DNA of 8,278 nucleotides from Helicobacteraceae bacterium (lineage in GTDB: Bacteria; Campylobacterota; Campylobacteria; Campylobacterales; Sulfurimonadaceae): NCBI GenBank assembly GCA_027061425.1, contig JALSUN010000155.1, forward strand, positions 1-8,278. Direction: 5' to 3'. Positions 1-7,059 of this stretch are shown here, one piece after another (position 1 is the first letter of the stretch; every line of letters begins with the position of its first letter). Under the pieces are notes generated by a model that had not been told where the DNA came from, ran no database searches, and saw nothing but the letters and a program-made list of their open reading frames with translations. A program made the position numbers and the translations under genes.

Positions 1-987
1 GACGATGCCACTTTACAGATTTTCACAGTTACCTCTTTTGATGAACGTAATGCAGCTAAGAAGTTAGTGCTCACCATCCCAGAGACATTAAACAAAGGCG
101 ACCTCATCGATGGTTACACCCTTGTCTCTCCGATGATGGAACATGCGCGTATATGGAAAGTAGAAAAAGAGGGTAAAACCTTAGTCATGAAATTTCCTAT
201 GAGTGATGATGAAGAGTCCATTGACCAGTTTGTTCATGAAGCATGGTATGCCAAACAGATCACCCATAAAGCCTTTGGCGATGCATGGATACCAGAAGAC
301 AGAACCTACCGATACTACTTGATGGAGTTAATAGAAGGCAACAACCTCTTAGACTTTCTAAACGGAAAACACCTCTCTATAGATAACACCATAAATCTCG
401 CCAAGTTTTTACATAAAGCAGAGGCCCATCTGCTTAATTTAGGACTTGTGCATGGAGATATAAAACCAGAAAACATCATCGTCTATCGTGACAAAGATGC
501 CGCGGGAACCCGCTTTAAAATGGTGGATTTTGGAAGTATTGTAGAGATATTTTCAGAGAACTCTCGTGCAGGAACACCTACCTATTTGGCACCAGAACGT
601 TTTGCAGATGCTGCAATTAATGAGCCAACAGAGATTTTTTCCATCGGTGTCACCATCTACTGGGCACTCACTGGTAAATACCCTTATGGCGATATAGAAC
701 CCTTTCAAACCCCAAAATTCAAACAAGCAGTGGTACCTAGCAAGTACAACAAAAATATTCCTGACTGGCTAGACTCTGTCATTATGCGTGCTATCGCCAT
801 CGACCCAGAAGATCGCTACGAGCACTACTCAGAGTTCTTTTATGAGCTCAAAGACCCTGCCAACGTCAAACCTTACTACTCCAAAGAGAGTAGTTTTGTA
901 GAGAGAGAACCTCTCATCGTCTATAAAACCGCCTTTTTTGCTATGGTTGCTATTGAAATTGCTACCATTTTATACTACAGTACGTAA
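1..987 (+). CDS. Bifunctional PP2C phosphatase / Ser-Thr protein kinase, C-terminal part (5' end outside window)
   Basis: The frame is open from base 1, so the gene is cut by the window edge; 328 codons remain. The first codons (DDATLQIFTV) look like the last metal-binding motif and final strand of a PP2C phosphatase. A kinase domain follows. Counting from the first codon, the likely residues are the beta-3 lysine K64 (VMKF), the alpha-C glutamate E80, the catalytic loop HGDIKPEN with D153 and N158, DFG D176 and APE E199. The ATP loop lacks the usual glycine pattern, and HGD replaces HRD. Residues about 307-325 form one hydrophobic helix at the extreme C-terminus, suggesting a tail anchor with the catalytic domains in the cytoplasm. 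This order (PP2C, kinase, terminal helix) is that of the known bifunctional kinase/phosphatase family; some members sit near nitrate or nitrite transport genes, which cannot be tested here. The GTG at 67 is internal, not the start. Substrates are unknown. Confidence 0.85.
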   Translation, partial: DDATLQIFTVTSFDERNAAKKLVLTIPETLNKGDLIDGYTLVSPMMEHARIWKVEKEGKTLVMKFPMSDDEESIDQFVHEAWYAKQITHKAFGDAWIPEDRTYRYYLMELIEGNNLLDFLNGKHLSIDNTINLAKFLHKAEAHLLNLGLVHGDIKPENIIVYRDKDAAGTRFKMVDFGSIVEIFSENSRAGTPTYLAPERFADAAINEPTEIFSIGVTIYWALTGKYPYGDIEPFQTPKFKQAVVPSKYNKNIPDWLDSVIMRAIAIDPEDRYEHYSEFFYELKDPANVKPYYSKESSFVEREPLIVYKTAFFAMVAIEIATILYYST

Positions 988-1005
988 AATTATAAGGATT
1001 TTTTC

Positions 1006-1536
1006 ATGGCATATATCTATACATTTATTATCGCGTTACTACTTTCAGGGTGTTCTACCTTAAAAGTAGAAACAGACTATGACCCAAGTGCCGACTTAGG
1101 AAAAATAAAAAGTTTTACCATTATTCGCAAACATATAGCAGGTGAAGACACCCTAGTTACTGACCGTATTGCTAAAGCACTTAGAGAAGAAATGCTTTCA
1201 AAAGGGTATGTAGAGAGACCAAAAGATGAAGCCCAACTCTACTTTGTCTTTCACACAGGTGTTGTATCTAAAACCCGCATAGATACAGACTACCAACATG
1301 TCAACATGTATCCCTACTCTTATGGATATGGCTACCACACAGTCGTCATGCCAAGAACACGAACCTATACCTACCAAGAAGCAAAACTCATAGTAGATGC
1401 TCTACTACCTAAGGAAAATAAAATTGTTTGGAGGGGAACAGCCATAGATTATCTCAAAGATTATGATACACCCCAGAAGAAGACCCTCTATATCAATAAA
1501 GTGCTCAAGGCACTGATGAAAAACTTTCCCAACTAA
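1006..1536 (+). CDS. DUF4136-type outer-membrane lipoprotein
   Basis: This 176-residue protein starts with a short hydrophobic segment and a lipobox, LSGC, with the acylated cysteine at C16. Ser at +2 favours outer-membrane sorting under the Lol rule. The mature part has the DUF4136 pattern: a YDPSADLGKIKSF start (25-37), an amphipathic helix ending in the KGYVERP segment (about 54-72), a Tyr/Gly-rich stretch (102-110), a VWRGTA strand (141-146) and a C-terminal helix ending in NFP. Members of this family are envelope lipoproteins without an assigned biochemical role. The start is secure: AAGGA at 994-998 lies 7 bases upstream, and an in-frame stop (that of the kinase gene) is only 18 bases upstream. 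One oddity is the n-region (MAYIYT), which has no Lys or Arg, unusual for a signal peptide. It is probably co-transcribed with the kinase/phosphatase gene. Confidence 0.85.
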   Translation: MAYIYTFIIALLLSGCSTLKVETDYDPSADLGKIKSFTIIRKHIAGEDTLVTDRIAKALREEMLSKGYVERPKDEAQLYFVFHTGVVSKTRIDTDYQHVNMYPYSYGYGYHTVVMPRTRTYTYQEAKLIVDALLPKENKIVWRGTAIDYLKDYDTPQKKTLYINKVLKALMKNFPN

Positions 1537-1559
1537 CAACACTTTCAGCATAGACGCTC

Positions 1560-1565
1560 TATACT
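1560..1565 (+). promoter_or_regulatory. Possible -10 element (TATACT) before the chaperone-like/protease pair
   Basis: TATACT lies in the 75-bp gap after the lipoprotein gene, about 47 bases before the ATG at 1612. No good -35 hexamer sits 16-18 bases upstream, but Campylobacterota sigma-70 promoters often lack one. It would start transcription near 1572. The call rests on one hexamer in AT-rich DNA. Confidence 0.25.
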
Positions 1566-1569
1566 GGTT

Positions 1570-1591
1570 TTAGGGGATTTCAACTCCCTAA
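1570..1591 (+). other. Small stem-loop in the leader of the 1612 gene
   Basis: TTAGGGG (1570-1576) pairs with TCCCTAA (1585-1591): six Watson-Crick pairs and one G-T pair around an 8-base loop. It is not followed by a T-run, so it does not look like an intrinsic terminator. It ends 10 bases before the Shine-Dalgarno sequence (AGGA, 1602-1605). It could be a 5' stabilising structure or a translation-modulating element, or it could have no function. Confidence 0.3.
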
Positions 1592-1611
1592 TTACCTTCA
1601 GAGGAAGTGTT

Positions 1612-2940
1612 ATGAGTGACTGGTTTCAACGTCTCTTTCACCATCATCATACTACACGTCATTTACGTCATCAATTTGGCAGGGGTATCAATGCCCAGAT
1701 AAATCCAGAAGAGCCCAAACTGTTTGACCTTGCTATCGAAGCATTTCGCGCAGATGAGACGATAAAGGCTTTTGAGTACTATCTGCGTTCATTAGAGAAC
1801 TTCTCACAGGATCAACCCAACCAAAACATCCTAATCGAAAAGACAGAAGATCATTTGGAGTTCACACTCTATCAGGGATGTGCCATTGTGCGTGGTAAGA
1901 TTACCAAACATAATTTCAGTGCCTATGCTATCATCACCACAAAAATCTTGATGGATGTCCCCGTAAAGCGTCATCTTCTCGAAAGAAATGATCTGCTCAC
2001 CTATGCTAACTACGCCATTCACGACAGTGATCTCATTTTAAAACTCTCACTGGACAACACCACTATGACACCGCAAAAGATCTTCTATCCGCTCAGAGAA
2101 CTCGCACTTAATGCAGACTATGAAAAAGAGTATCTTCACTACCATTATGAGAAGCAGGAGATGGTAGAGGTCGAACATCTCCAACCTCTGGATGAAAATG
2201 AACTGCAGGTAAAGTACGATGCCATGCAGGAGTGGAGTGCAGCCTGTCAAAAAGAGTTGACCCAACTGCCAAGTAACGATAACACAAGCATGGTCTCATT
2301 TACCCTTCTGAGTCTCATCTTTCAAATAGATTATCTTCTGGTACCGCATGGGGACATCATGCAAGAGATCTTCGAAAAGGTCAACAGTTTTTTTACAGAA
2401 GATGAGCGACTTGTCGAACAAAAAAATGATGAACTACTTACTTTCGTACAGAAACTGCAGTCCCTGGACTTCGAGTCGTTTAAGAGCTACTTCTATAAAG
2501 CAAAAATGACCTTCTCACCGACAGAACACACAACTACTGAAGAGCTGAACATGTTCATAGAAGGTGCTTTGGAAAAATATCGCTGGTTCAAGCATCACCG
2601 CTACACCCACGTCGCTTCGACCATCAACCAGTACATCCCGCTCTATCTTCTATACAACTATGGTCTGCACCCTTCATACCGGGAGCTTCTGCATCTCCTC
2701 ATTGAAGTACAAAATAGTACCTTTTTTGCGGCTCTTGAGTATAAACCGCTCTATGATGTTCAAACACAACATTTTGACAAGTCTGCCATCATCAATGCTA
2801 TTGAAGAGGCGATCATCCCTTATCAAACTCAGTTTGCTAATCTGGTTCCTTTTGGTAAAGCACTTAACTACACGACCATCGATGAGTTTAGCCATACCTA
2901 TTTTCTCAACCTTAAAAACCTGGATTATACAGAAATATGA
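1612..2940 (+). CDS. Uncharacterised protein with a YbjN/type III-chaperone-like region and a helical C-terminal half
   Basis: I do not recognise this 442-residue protein as a named family. The N-terminus (1-30) is basic and His-rich, with four consecutive histidines at 10-13. Residues about 33-65 look like an amphipathic helical, TPR-like segment. Residues about 72-175 alternate predicted strands (NILIEKTEDHLEFTLYQGCA, then AYAIITTKIL) with a later helix, resembling the YbjN/type III secretion chaperone fold. Residues about 195-442 are mainly helical and rich in aromatic and acidic residues, with no catalytic motif that I can see. There is no signal peptide, and the hydrophobic helices near 226-244 and 340-351 are too short or broken for clear membrane spans, so a cytoplasmic location is likely. 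AGGA at 1602-1605, 6 bases before the ATG, supports the start. Its stop overlaps the start of the protease gene, so the products probably act together. The fold assignment is inference. Confidence 0.75.
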   Translation: MSDWFQRLFHHHHTTRHLRHQFGRGINAQINPEEPKLFDLAIEAFRADETIKAFEYYLRSLENFSQDQPNQNILIEKTEDHLEFTLYQGCAIVRGKITKHNFSAYAIITTKILMDVPVKRHLLERNDLLTYANYAIHDSDLILKLSLDNTTMTPQKIFYPLRELALNADYEKEYLHYHYEKQEMVEVEHLQPLDENELQVKYDAMQEWSAACQKELTQLPSNDNTSMVSFTLLSLIFQIDYLLVPHGDIMQEIFEKVNSFFTEDERLVEQKNDELLTFVQKLQSLDFESFKSYFYKAKMTFSPTEHTTTEELNMFIEGALEKYRWFKHHRYTHVASTINQYIPLYLLYNYGLHPSYRELLHLLIEVQNSTFFAALEYKPLYDVQTQHFDKSAIINAIEEAIIPYQTQFANLVPFGKALNYTTIDEFSHTYFLNLKNLDYTEI

Positions 2941-4028
2941 ACACTCAAAACATTTTACAGACCTATATCAACAACATTATTCAGATCAACACCCCTTTTG
3001 GAAGTGGCAGTGGTTTTATCATAGGCGACCTCATCATCACCAATGCCCATGTGGTCAACGGTCTTAAAGAAGTACTCATCTCTGCAAAACAGATCAAACG
3101 CCAAAAAGCAGCCGTCATCTATGACGACCAGGTTCTGGATCTTGCCTTTATCGTCTGTCCGAAGATCATACTTGATCACTCTTTAATGCTGAGCCAGTCT
3201 CCCGTAAAAGACGGAGACCTTGCCATAGCCATCGGTCATCCCTATGGCTTGAACTACTCAGCTACAGAAGGGATCGTCTCAAAAGCCGAACGTCTTGAGG
3301 GAGAGTTAGAGTACCTGCAGATCGATGCTGCCATAAATCCTGGAAACAGTGGTGGCCCTGTTCTTAATATCAATGGAGAGGTCATAGGTGTGAATACCTT
3401 TATCTTAATTAACACCCAAAACCTTGGGTTTGCCCTTCCCTACTACTATGTTCAAGAGGCTATCGAAAACTTCAAAGCATTTGGCAAACAAAATGTCATT
3501 CGCTGCTTTTCCTGTAAAAACCTTATCGAAGAGAAGCAGATCAAAAATGATTACTGTCCGGTCTGTGGTGTCAAACTGGATGTTGCCAAGCAGCGCCGTT
3601 TAGGCTACCGTCCGTCTGGAACCGTTGCCCTTGTAGAGGAGATACTGGATTCTTTAAATATCGATGTTACCATCGCACGTGAGAGTCAAAGAAGCTGGAA
3701 GTTTACTGAAGGTACTGCCCATGTAGAGGTTAACTTTTATGAAAATGGCATCATCGTCGCAGATGCACTGCTGTGCAAGATGCCCAAAGAAAACATCGAA
3801 GTGATGTATGATTATCTTCTGGAAAAAAATGACAGCTTCAACTATCTTCAATTTTCTATTAGAGACAACGGCGTGATCATCTCCTACCTTATCATCGACT
3901 CCTCCTTGACCTTTGAAGATGGCAAAGTCGGGATCGATCGTTTGAAGAGTGCCGCCAACCATTATGATGACATACTGATCGAACAGTTTGGAGCGACACG
4001 TCCCAAACATGATGATGATGTATTTTAA
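2937..4028 (+). CDS. Cytoplasmic trypsin-like serine peptidase with zinc ribbon and YbjN-like C-terminal domain
   Basis: Residues about 10-185 form a trypsin/HtrA-type protease domain. The triad is visible: H38 in TNAHVV, D68 in VLDLAFI and S138 in GNSGGP. A small zinc ribbon follows, with cysteine pairs C190/C193 (CFSC) and C207/C210 (CPVC). Residues about 228-355 have the YbjN/type III-chaperone pattern: a first helix (ALVEEILDSLNI), a WKF...AHVEVNF strand pair, MPKENIEVMYDYLLEKN, and a last helix ending in LIEQFG. There is no signal peptide or lipobox, and no PDZ domain, unlike DegP/DegS/HtrA, so it probably works in the cytoplasm. The ATG overlaps the preceding stop (ATGA) and has no clear Shine-Dalgarno sequence, implying translational coupling. 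The C-terminal domain may capture peptides or the partner protein encoded upstream. Protease identity is secure; the substrate and biological role are unknown. Confidence 0.85.
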   Translation: MNTQNILQTYINNIIQINTPFGSGSGFIIGDLIITNAHVVNGLKEVLISAKQIKRQKAAVIYDDQVLDLAFIVCPKIILDHSLMLSQSPVKDGDLAIAIGHPYGLNYSATEGIVSKAERLEGELEYLQIDAAINPGNSGGPVLNINGEVIGVNTFILINTQNLGFALPYYYVQEAIENFKAFGKQNVIRCFSCKNLIEEKQIKNDYCPVCGVKLDVAKQRRLGYRPSGTVALVEEILDSLNIDVTIARESQRSWKFTEGTAHVEVNFYENGIIVADALLCKMPKENIEVMYDYLLEKNDSFNYLQFSIRDNGVIISYLIIDSSLTFEDGKVGIDRLKSAANHYDDILIEQFGATRPKHDDDVF

Positions 4029-4071
4029 AGGGATAATACCGGTAAAATAACCTTAGTTTACTCGAAATTGC

Positions 4072-4077
4072 TACAAT
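4072..4077 (+). promoter_or_regulatory. prlC: Possible -10 element (TACAAT) for prlC
   Basis: TACAAT lies in the AT-rich 77-bp gap between the protease gene and prlC, with the start codon 28 bases downstream of the hexamer. No convincing -35 box is present at the usual distance. No terminator is visible after the protease gene, so read-through into prlC also remains possible. Confidence 0.3.
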
Positions 4078-4105
4078 ACTCTCACTTAATATATATAGGA
4101 CCATT

Positions 4106-6061
4106 ATGAGCAAACAACTTTTCATCCCATTTGAGATAGACTTGGAGACATTTAACAACGATCTTCTTACAAAACTGGGCAACGATCGTAAGACCCTTAT
4201 CCAACTGCTTGACATTAAAGAGAAGACCTACCAGAACTTCGTCAAACCTTTTGAGATGATGGATGAACGCCTTGATCAGTTCTTCACTCCCCTTTCTCAT
4301 CTTAACTCTGTTAACAACTCAGAGACCACACAAAAGGTCTATGCTGATGCACTGCCTCCACTGACAGAGTATTCAACAGAAATCGGACAAAACCTTGCCA
4401 TTTATGAAGCATTTAAGATTATCAAAGAGAGAGAATACAATACATTAAACGCTGAGCAACAACGTGTTATTGATCTTAACATTCAAGGCTTTGAACTCTC
4501 TGGTGCACACTTAGACTTGGGACCAAAAGAGCGTCTCAAAGCGATTAATCTTCGTAAAAGTGAGCTCACTAACGATTTTTCTCAAAACCTACTCGATGCG
4601 ACCAATGCCTATGAGCTTATCATCGAAGATGCTAAAGATGTAGAAGGCTTACCTCAAAGTGACATTGAAACGGCAAAAGTAGAAAAAGATGGTAAAACAG
4701 TTTATCGTTTCACACTTCAGATGCCTTCGTACATCGCTTATATGACTTATGGACCTTCTAAACATTACAGAGAAGAGTTGTATAAGGCCTATACCACACG
4801 CGCACCTCAAAATGCTGCAATTATCGATGAGTTGCTTGCACTCAAAATGGAGATGGCACAGATACTAGGTTTTAAAAGTTATGCAGAGTACTCCATCGCC
4901 ACCAAGATGGCACCAACAACACAAAGTGTTATAGACTTCTTGGAAGAACTTGCAACCAATGCTTTTAAACAAGGGCAAAATGAGTTAGAAGTTTTAAAGA
5001 AGATGAGTGATGCTCCGATTGAAAGTTTTGATACCGGGTACTATAGTGAGATCCTCAAAAAAGAGAAGTATGACATCGATGAAGAAGCCTATCGTCCATA
5101 CTTTGAACAGAACTCTGTGGTAGAAGGTATGTTTATCTTTTTACATAGACTCTTTGGTATTAGTTTTAGAGAGACGGATGAGAAACTATGGGATGAGAAA
5201 GCACGGTCTTATGATCTGTATGTAAACGACACGTTGCGTTCACGTATCTACCTCGACCTTGAAGCAAGAGAGAGTAAACGCGGGGGTGCTTGGATGCATA
5301 ACTGGCAGAGCCACTGTAGAGATGAAAATGGTCATGAGCAACTTGCATCTGCCTTTATTGTCTGTAACTTTCCTACCTCTAGTAAAGAGAACCCTTCACT
5401 ACTGCGTCATGATGATGTAGTTACCCTTTTCCATGAGATGGGACATGCCCTACACCATATACTCTCTACTGTAGATGAGAACGGTGTCAGCGGTGTCAAC
5501 GGTGTCGAATGGGATGCAGTAGAATTTCCTTCACAGTTTTTAGAGAACTTCGCTTATGAGCCTGAAGTGCTGAAACTCTTTGCAAAGCATCATATGACAA
5601 ACGAGGTACTCAGTGATACCATGATAGAGAAGCTTGTTCGTGCTAAGAACTTTCAGTCTGCCATGGGGATGCTACGCCAGTTGGAGTTTTCTCTCTTTGA
5701 CTTTAAATTACATCTGAGTCTCTATCAAGGTGACGAAGTGCAAAACCTTCTTGACAGGGTACGTCAGAAAACAGCTCTTATCACACCTCCTAGCTATAAC
5801 AAGTTTCAAAATGGTTTTGCTCATATTTTTGCTGGAGGTTACGCAGCAGGTTATTACTCTTATAAGTGGGCAGAAGTACTCAGTGCTGATGCCTTTTTTG
5901 CCATAGTAGACCAAGGTATCTTTGACACAAAACTTGGAAAAGATTATCTCAACATCATTCTTGCCCAAGGCGGCTCAGAAAGTATGGAAGTTTTGTTTGA
6001 AAAGCTTCTTGGACGTGCACCACAGACAGAGAGTCTCCTCAGGCTTAACGGCATAGGATGA
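4106..6061 (+). CDS. prlC: Oligopeptidase A (M3 family zinc metallopeptidase)
   Basis: This 651-residue protein matches the M3 family (oligopeptidase A/thimet oligopeptidase) along its length. It cleaves short peptides in the cytoplasm, including products of larger proteases and released signal peptides. The zinc site is the HEMGH motif (H443, E444 as general base, H447), with the third ligand E473 in the DAVEFPSQ segment, spaced as in the family. The tyrosine-rich substrate-binding loop follows H573 (AHIFAGGYAAGYYSY, 572-586). The mostly helical N-terminal half has the usual size, somewhat short overall compared with E. coli OpdA (680 residues). AGGA at 4097-4100, 5 bases before the ATG, supports the start. 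There is no signal peptide. The stop overlaps the start of the next gene by 4 bp. The protease gene upstream could in principle supply peptides to this enzyme, but the 77-bp gap and likely separate promoter make that link weak. Confidence 0.95.
   Translation: MSKQLFIPFEIDLETFNNDLLTKLGNDRKTLIQLLDIKEKTYQNFVKPFEMMDERLDQFFTPLSHLNSVNNSETTQKVYADALPPLTEYSTEIGQNLAIYEAFKIIKEREYNTLNAEQQRVIDLNIQGFELSGAHLDLGPKERLKAINLRKSELTNDFSQNLLDATNAYELIIEDAKDVEGLPQSDIETAKVEKDGKTVYRFTLQMPSYIAYMTYGPSKHYREELYKAYTTRAPQNAAIIDELLALKMEMAQILGFKSYAEYSIATKMAPTTQSVIDFLEELATNAFKQGQNELEVLKKMSDAPIESFDTGYYSEILKKEKYDIDEEAYRPYFEQNSVVEGMFIFLHRLFGISFRETDEKLWDEKARSYDLYVNDTLRSRIYLDLEARESKRGGAWMHNWQSHCRDENGHEQLASAFIVCNFPTSSKENPSLLRHDDVVTLFHEMGHALHHILSTVDENGVSGVNGVEWDAVEFPSQFLENFAYEPEVLKLFAKHHMTNEVLSDTMIEKLVRAKNFQSAMGMLRQLEFSLFDFKLHLSLYQGDEVQNLLDRVRQKTALITPPSYNKFQNGFAHIFAGGYAAGYYSYKWAEVLSADAFFAIVDQGIFDTKLGKDYLNIILAQGGSESMEVLFEKLLGRAPQTESLLRLNGIG
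5480..5506 (+). repeat. Three tandem 9-base units inside prlC
   Basis: Three consecutive in-frame units (AACGGTGTC, AGCGGTGTC, AACGGTGTC) encode NGV-SGV-NGV at residues 459-467. They lie in the loop between the HEMGH helix and the third zinc ligand. E. coli oligopeptidase A, as I recall it, has a similar Gly-Val pattern of equal length here, so the repeat probably reflects protein constraint, not expansion. Confidence 0.6.
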
Positions 6062-7059
6062 GACACCTACTCTTCATTTTACTCTTAATAGAGACCCTAC
6101 TTCAAGGAGCCCAAGTGAAAATAGCCACTTATAATGTAGAAAACCTTTTTGACTTGAAGTACAGTGGTCATGAGTATGAAGAGTACGTTCCAAACACTGC
6201 ATGGAAATGGAACACTAAAACCTATCGCGCCAAACTTAAAAATATCTCTCACGTCATCACGGACCTTTCACCTGACATCATCGCACTTCAAGAGATAGAG
6301 TCTCTACAAGCGCTCAAAGACCTTAGAGTACAACTCAAAAAAGATGGTCTCTACTTTCCTTACTATGCTATAGCCTCTGCAAAATCTACAACCGTAAAAG
6401 TTGCTCTACTCTCTAAGATTCCTATACACACTCAAGAGCTTCGTGTCACTGCCACCTACAAATATCGTAATATATTAGAAGCTAAAGTACAACTCGGCAA
6501 TGAAAATCTCTACATTTTTGTTAACCACTGGAAAGCCAAGTCTGGTGCAGAAAGTCGTCGAGTTGTCTCGGCTAAAGTACTCAAAAAACGCCTTACTGCA
6601 CTGGGAGATGTCAACTATCTTCTACTGGGTGACTTTAACTCAAACTACAGAGAAAACGAGACCTTTATAAAAAAACGCAAACTTAACGACACCCAGGGTA
6701 TTACAGGTATTAACCATGTATTAAAGACAACACTGCATCATCAACCCGTAACTTATCTCACCTTACAAGAGTGCGATGAGTGTGCTTACAATCTCTGGTA
6801 TGAGTTACCGGAAGAAGATCGCTGGAGTCATAAATACAGAGGTAAAGGAGAAGGTCTTGACAGTCTCATCATCTCTCCTAAATTGGCAGACAAAAAAGGC
6901 TTAGAATACCAAAAAGAGAGCTTTAGCAAGTTTAATCCACCTTATCTTTTTAAAAAAGGAAAAGTCTATCGCTGGCAACGCACTTATGGACGCCAAAAAC
7001 ATCATACTGGTAAAGGGTATTCTGACCATCTTCCCATTTATGCTATCTTCTCTTATTAA
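6058..7059 (+). CDS. Exported endonuclease/exonuclease/phosphatase (EEP) family protein
   Basis: This 333-residue protein opens with a signal peptide (R2, hydrophobic core about 4-15, likely cleavage near residue 18), so it probably acts in the periplasm or outside the cell. The EEP (DNase I-like) fold motifs are in order: N26 in YNVENLFD, the metal ligand E79 in LQEIE, N156/H157 in VNHWK, D192 and N194 in GDFNS, D268 in LDSL and the terminal SDH (D323, H324). All expected catalytic residues are present. It hydrolyses phosphodiester or phosphomonoester bonds; whether the substrate is DNA, RNA or a small phosphate ester cannot be told. A CDEC pair (C239, C242) may form a disulfide. The ATG sits in an ATGA overlap with the prlC stop. 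AGG directly abuts the ATG, too close to serve as a Shine-Dalgarno sequence, so translational coupling is likely. The gene ends in a convergent 4-bp overlap with ung. Confidence 0.88.
   Translation: MRHLLFILLLIETLLQGAQVKIATYNVENLFDLKYSGHEYEEYVPNTAWKWNTKTYRAKLKNISHVITDLSPDIIALQEIESLQALKDLRVQLKKDGLYFPYYAIASAKSTTVKVALLSKIPIHTQELRVTATYKYRNILEAKVQLGNENLYIFVNHWKAKSGAESRRVVSAKVLKKRLTALGDVNYLLLGDFNSNYRENETFIKKRKLNDTQGITGINHVLKTTLHHQPVTYLTLQECDECAYNLWYELPEEDRWSHKYRGKGEGLDSLIISPKLADKKGLEYQKESFSKFNPPYLFKKGKVYRWQRTYGRQKHHTGKGYSDHLPIYAIFSY

Noticed and set aside
67..987. Kinase gene starting at GTG 67
   Set aside because: The frame is open to base 1 and the upstream 22 codons read as the end of a PP2C domain, so the GTG is internal.
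2564..3067. 167-codon open frame on the + strand across the junction of the YbjN-like and protease genes
   Set aside because: It is in another frame over two well-supported genes, has a Ser/Thr/Leu-rich low-information composition and shows no motif.
4037..4044. Palindrome TACCGGTA in the gap before prlC
   Set aside because: Eight bases with no extension, no partner copy nearby and no T-run; expected by chance at this scale.
3654..4300. Three minus-strand open frames (72-118 codons) around the protease/prlC junction
   Set aside because: They mirror coding sequence of the protease and prlC, show no domain pattern and have no plausible ribosome sites.
5480..5506. Tandem 9-base repeat in prlC as a possible expansion
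   Set aside because: The loop length and Gly-Val pattern agree with what I recall of E. coli oligopeptidase A, so it is protein constraint and not a new repeat.
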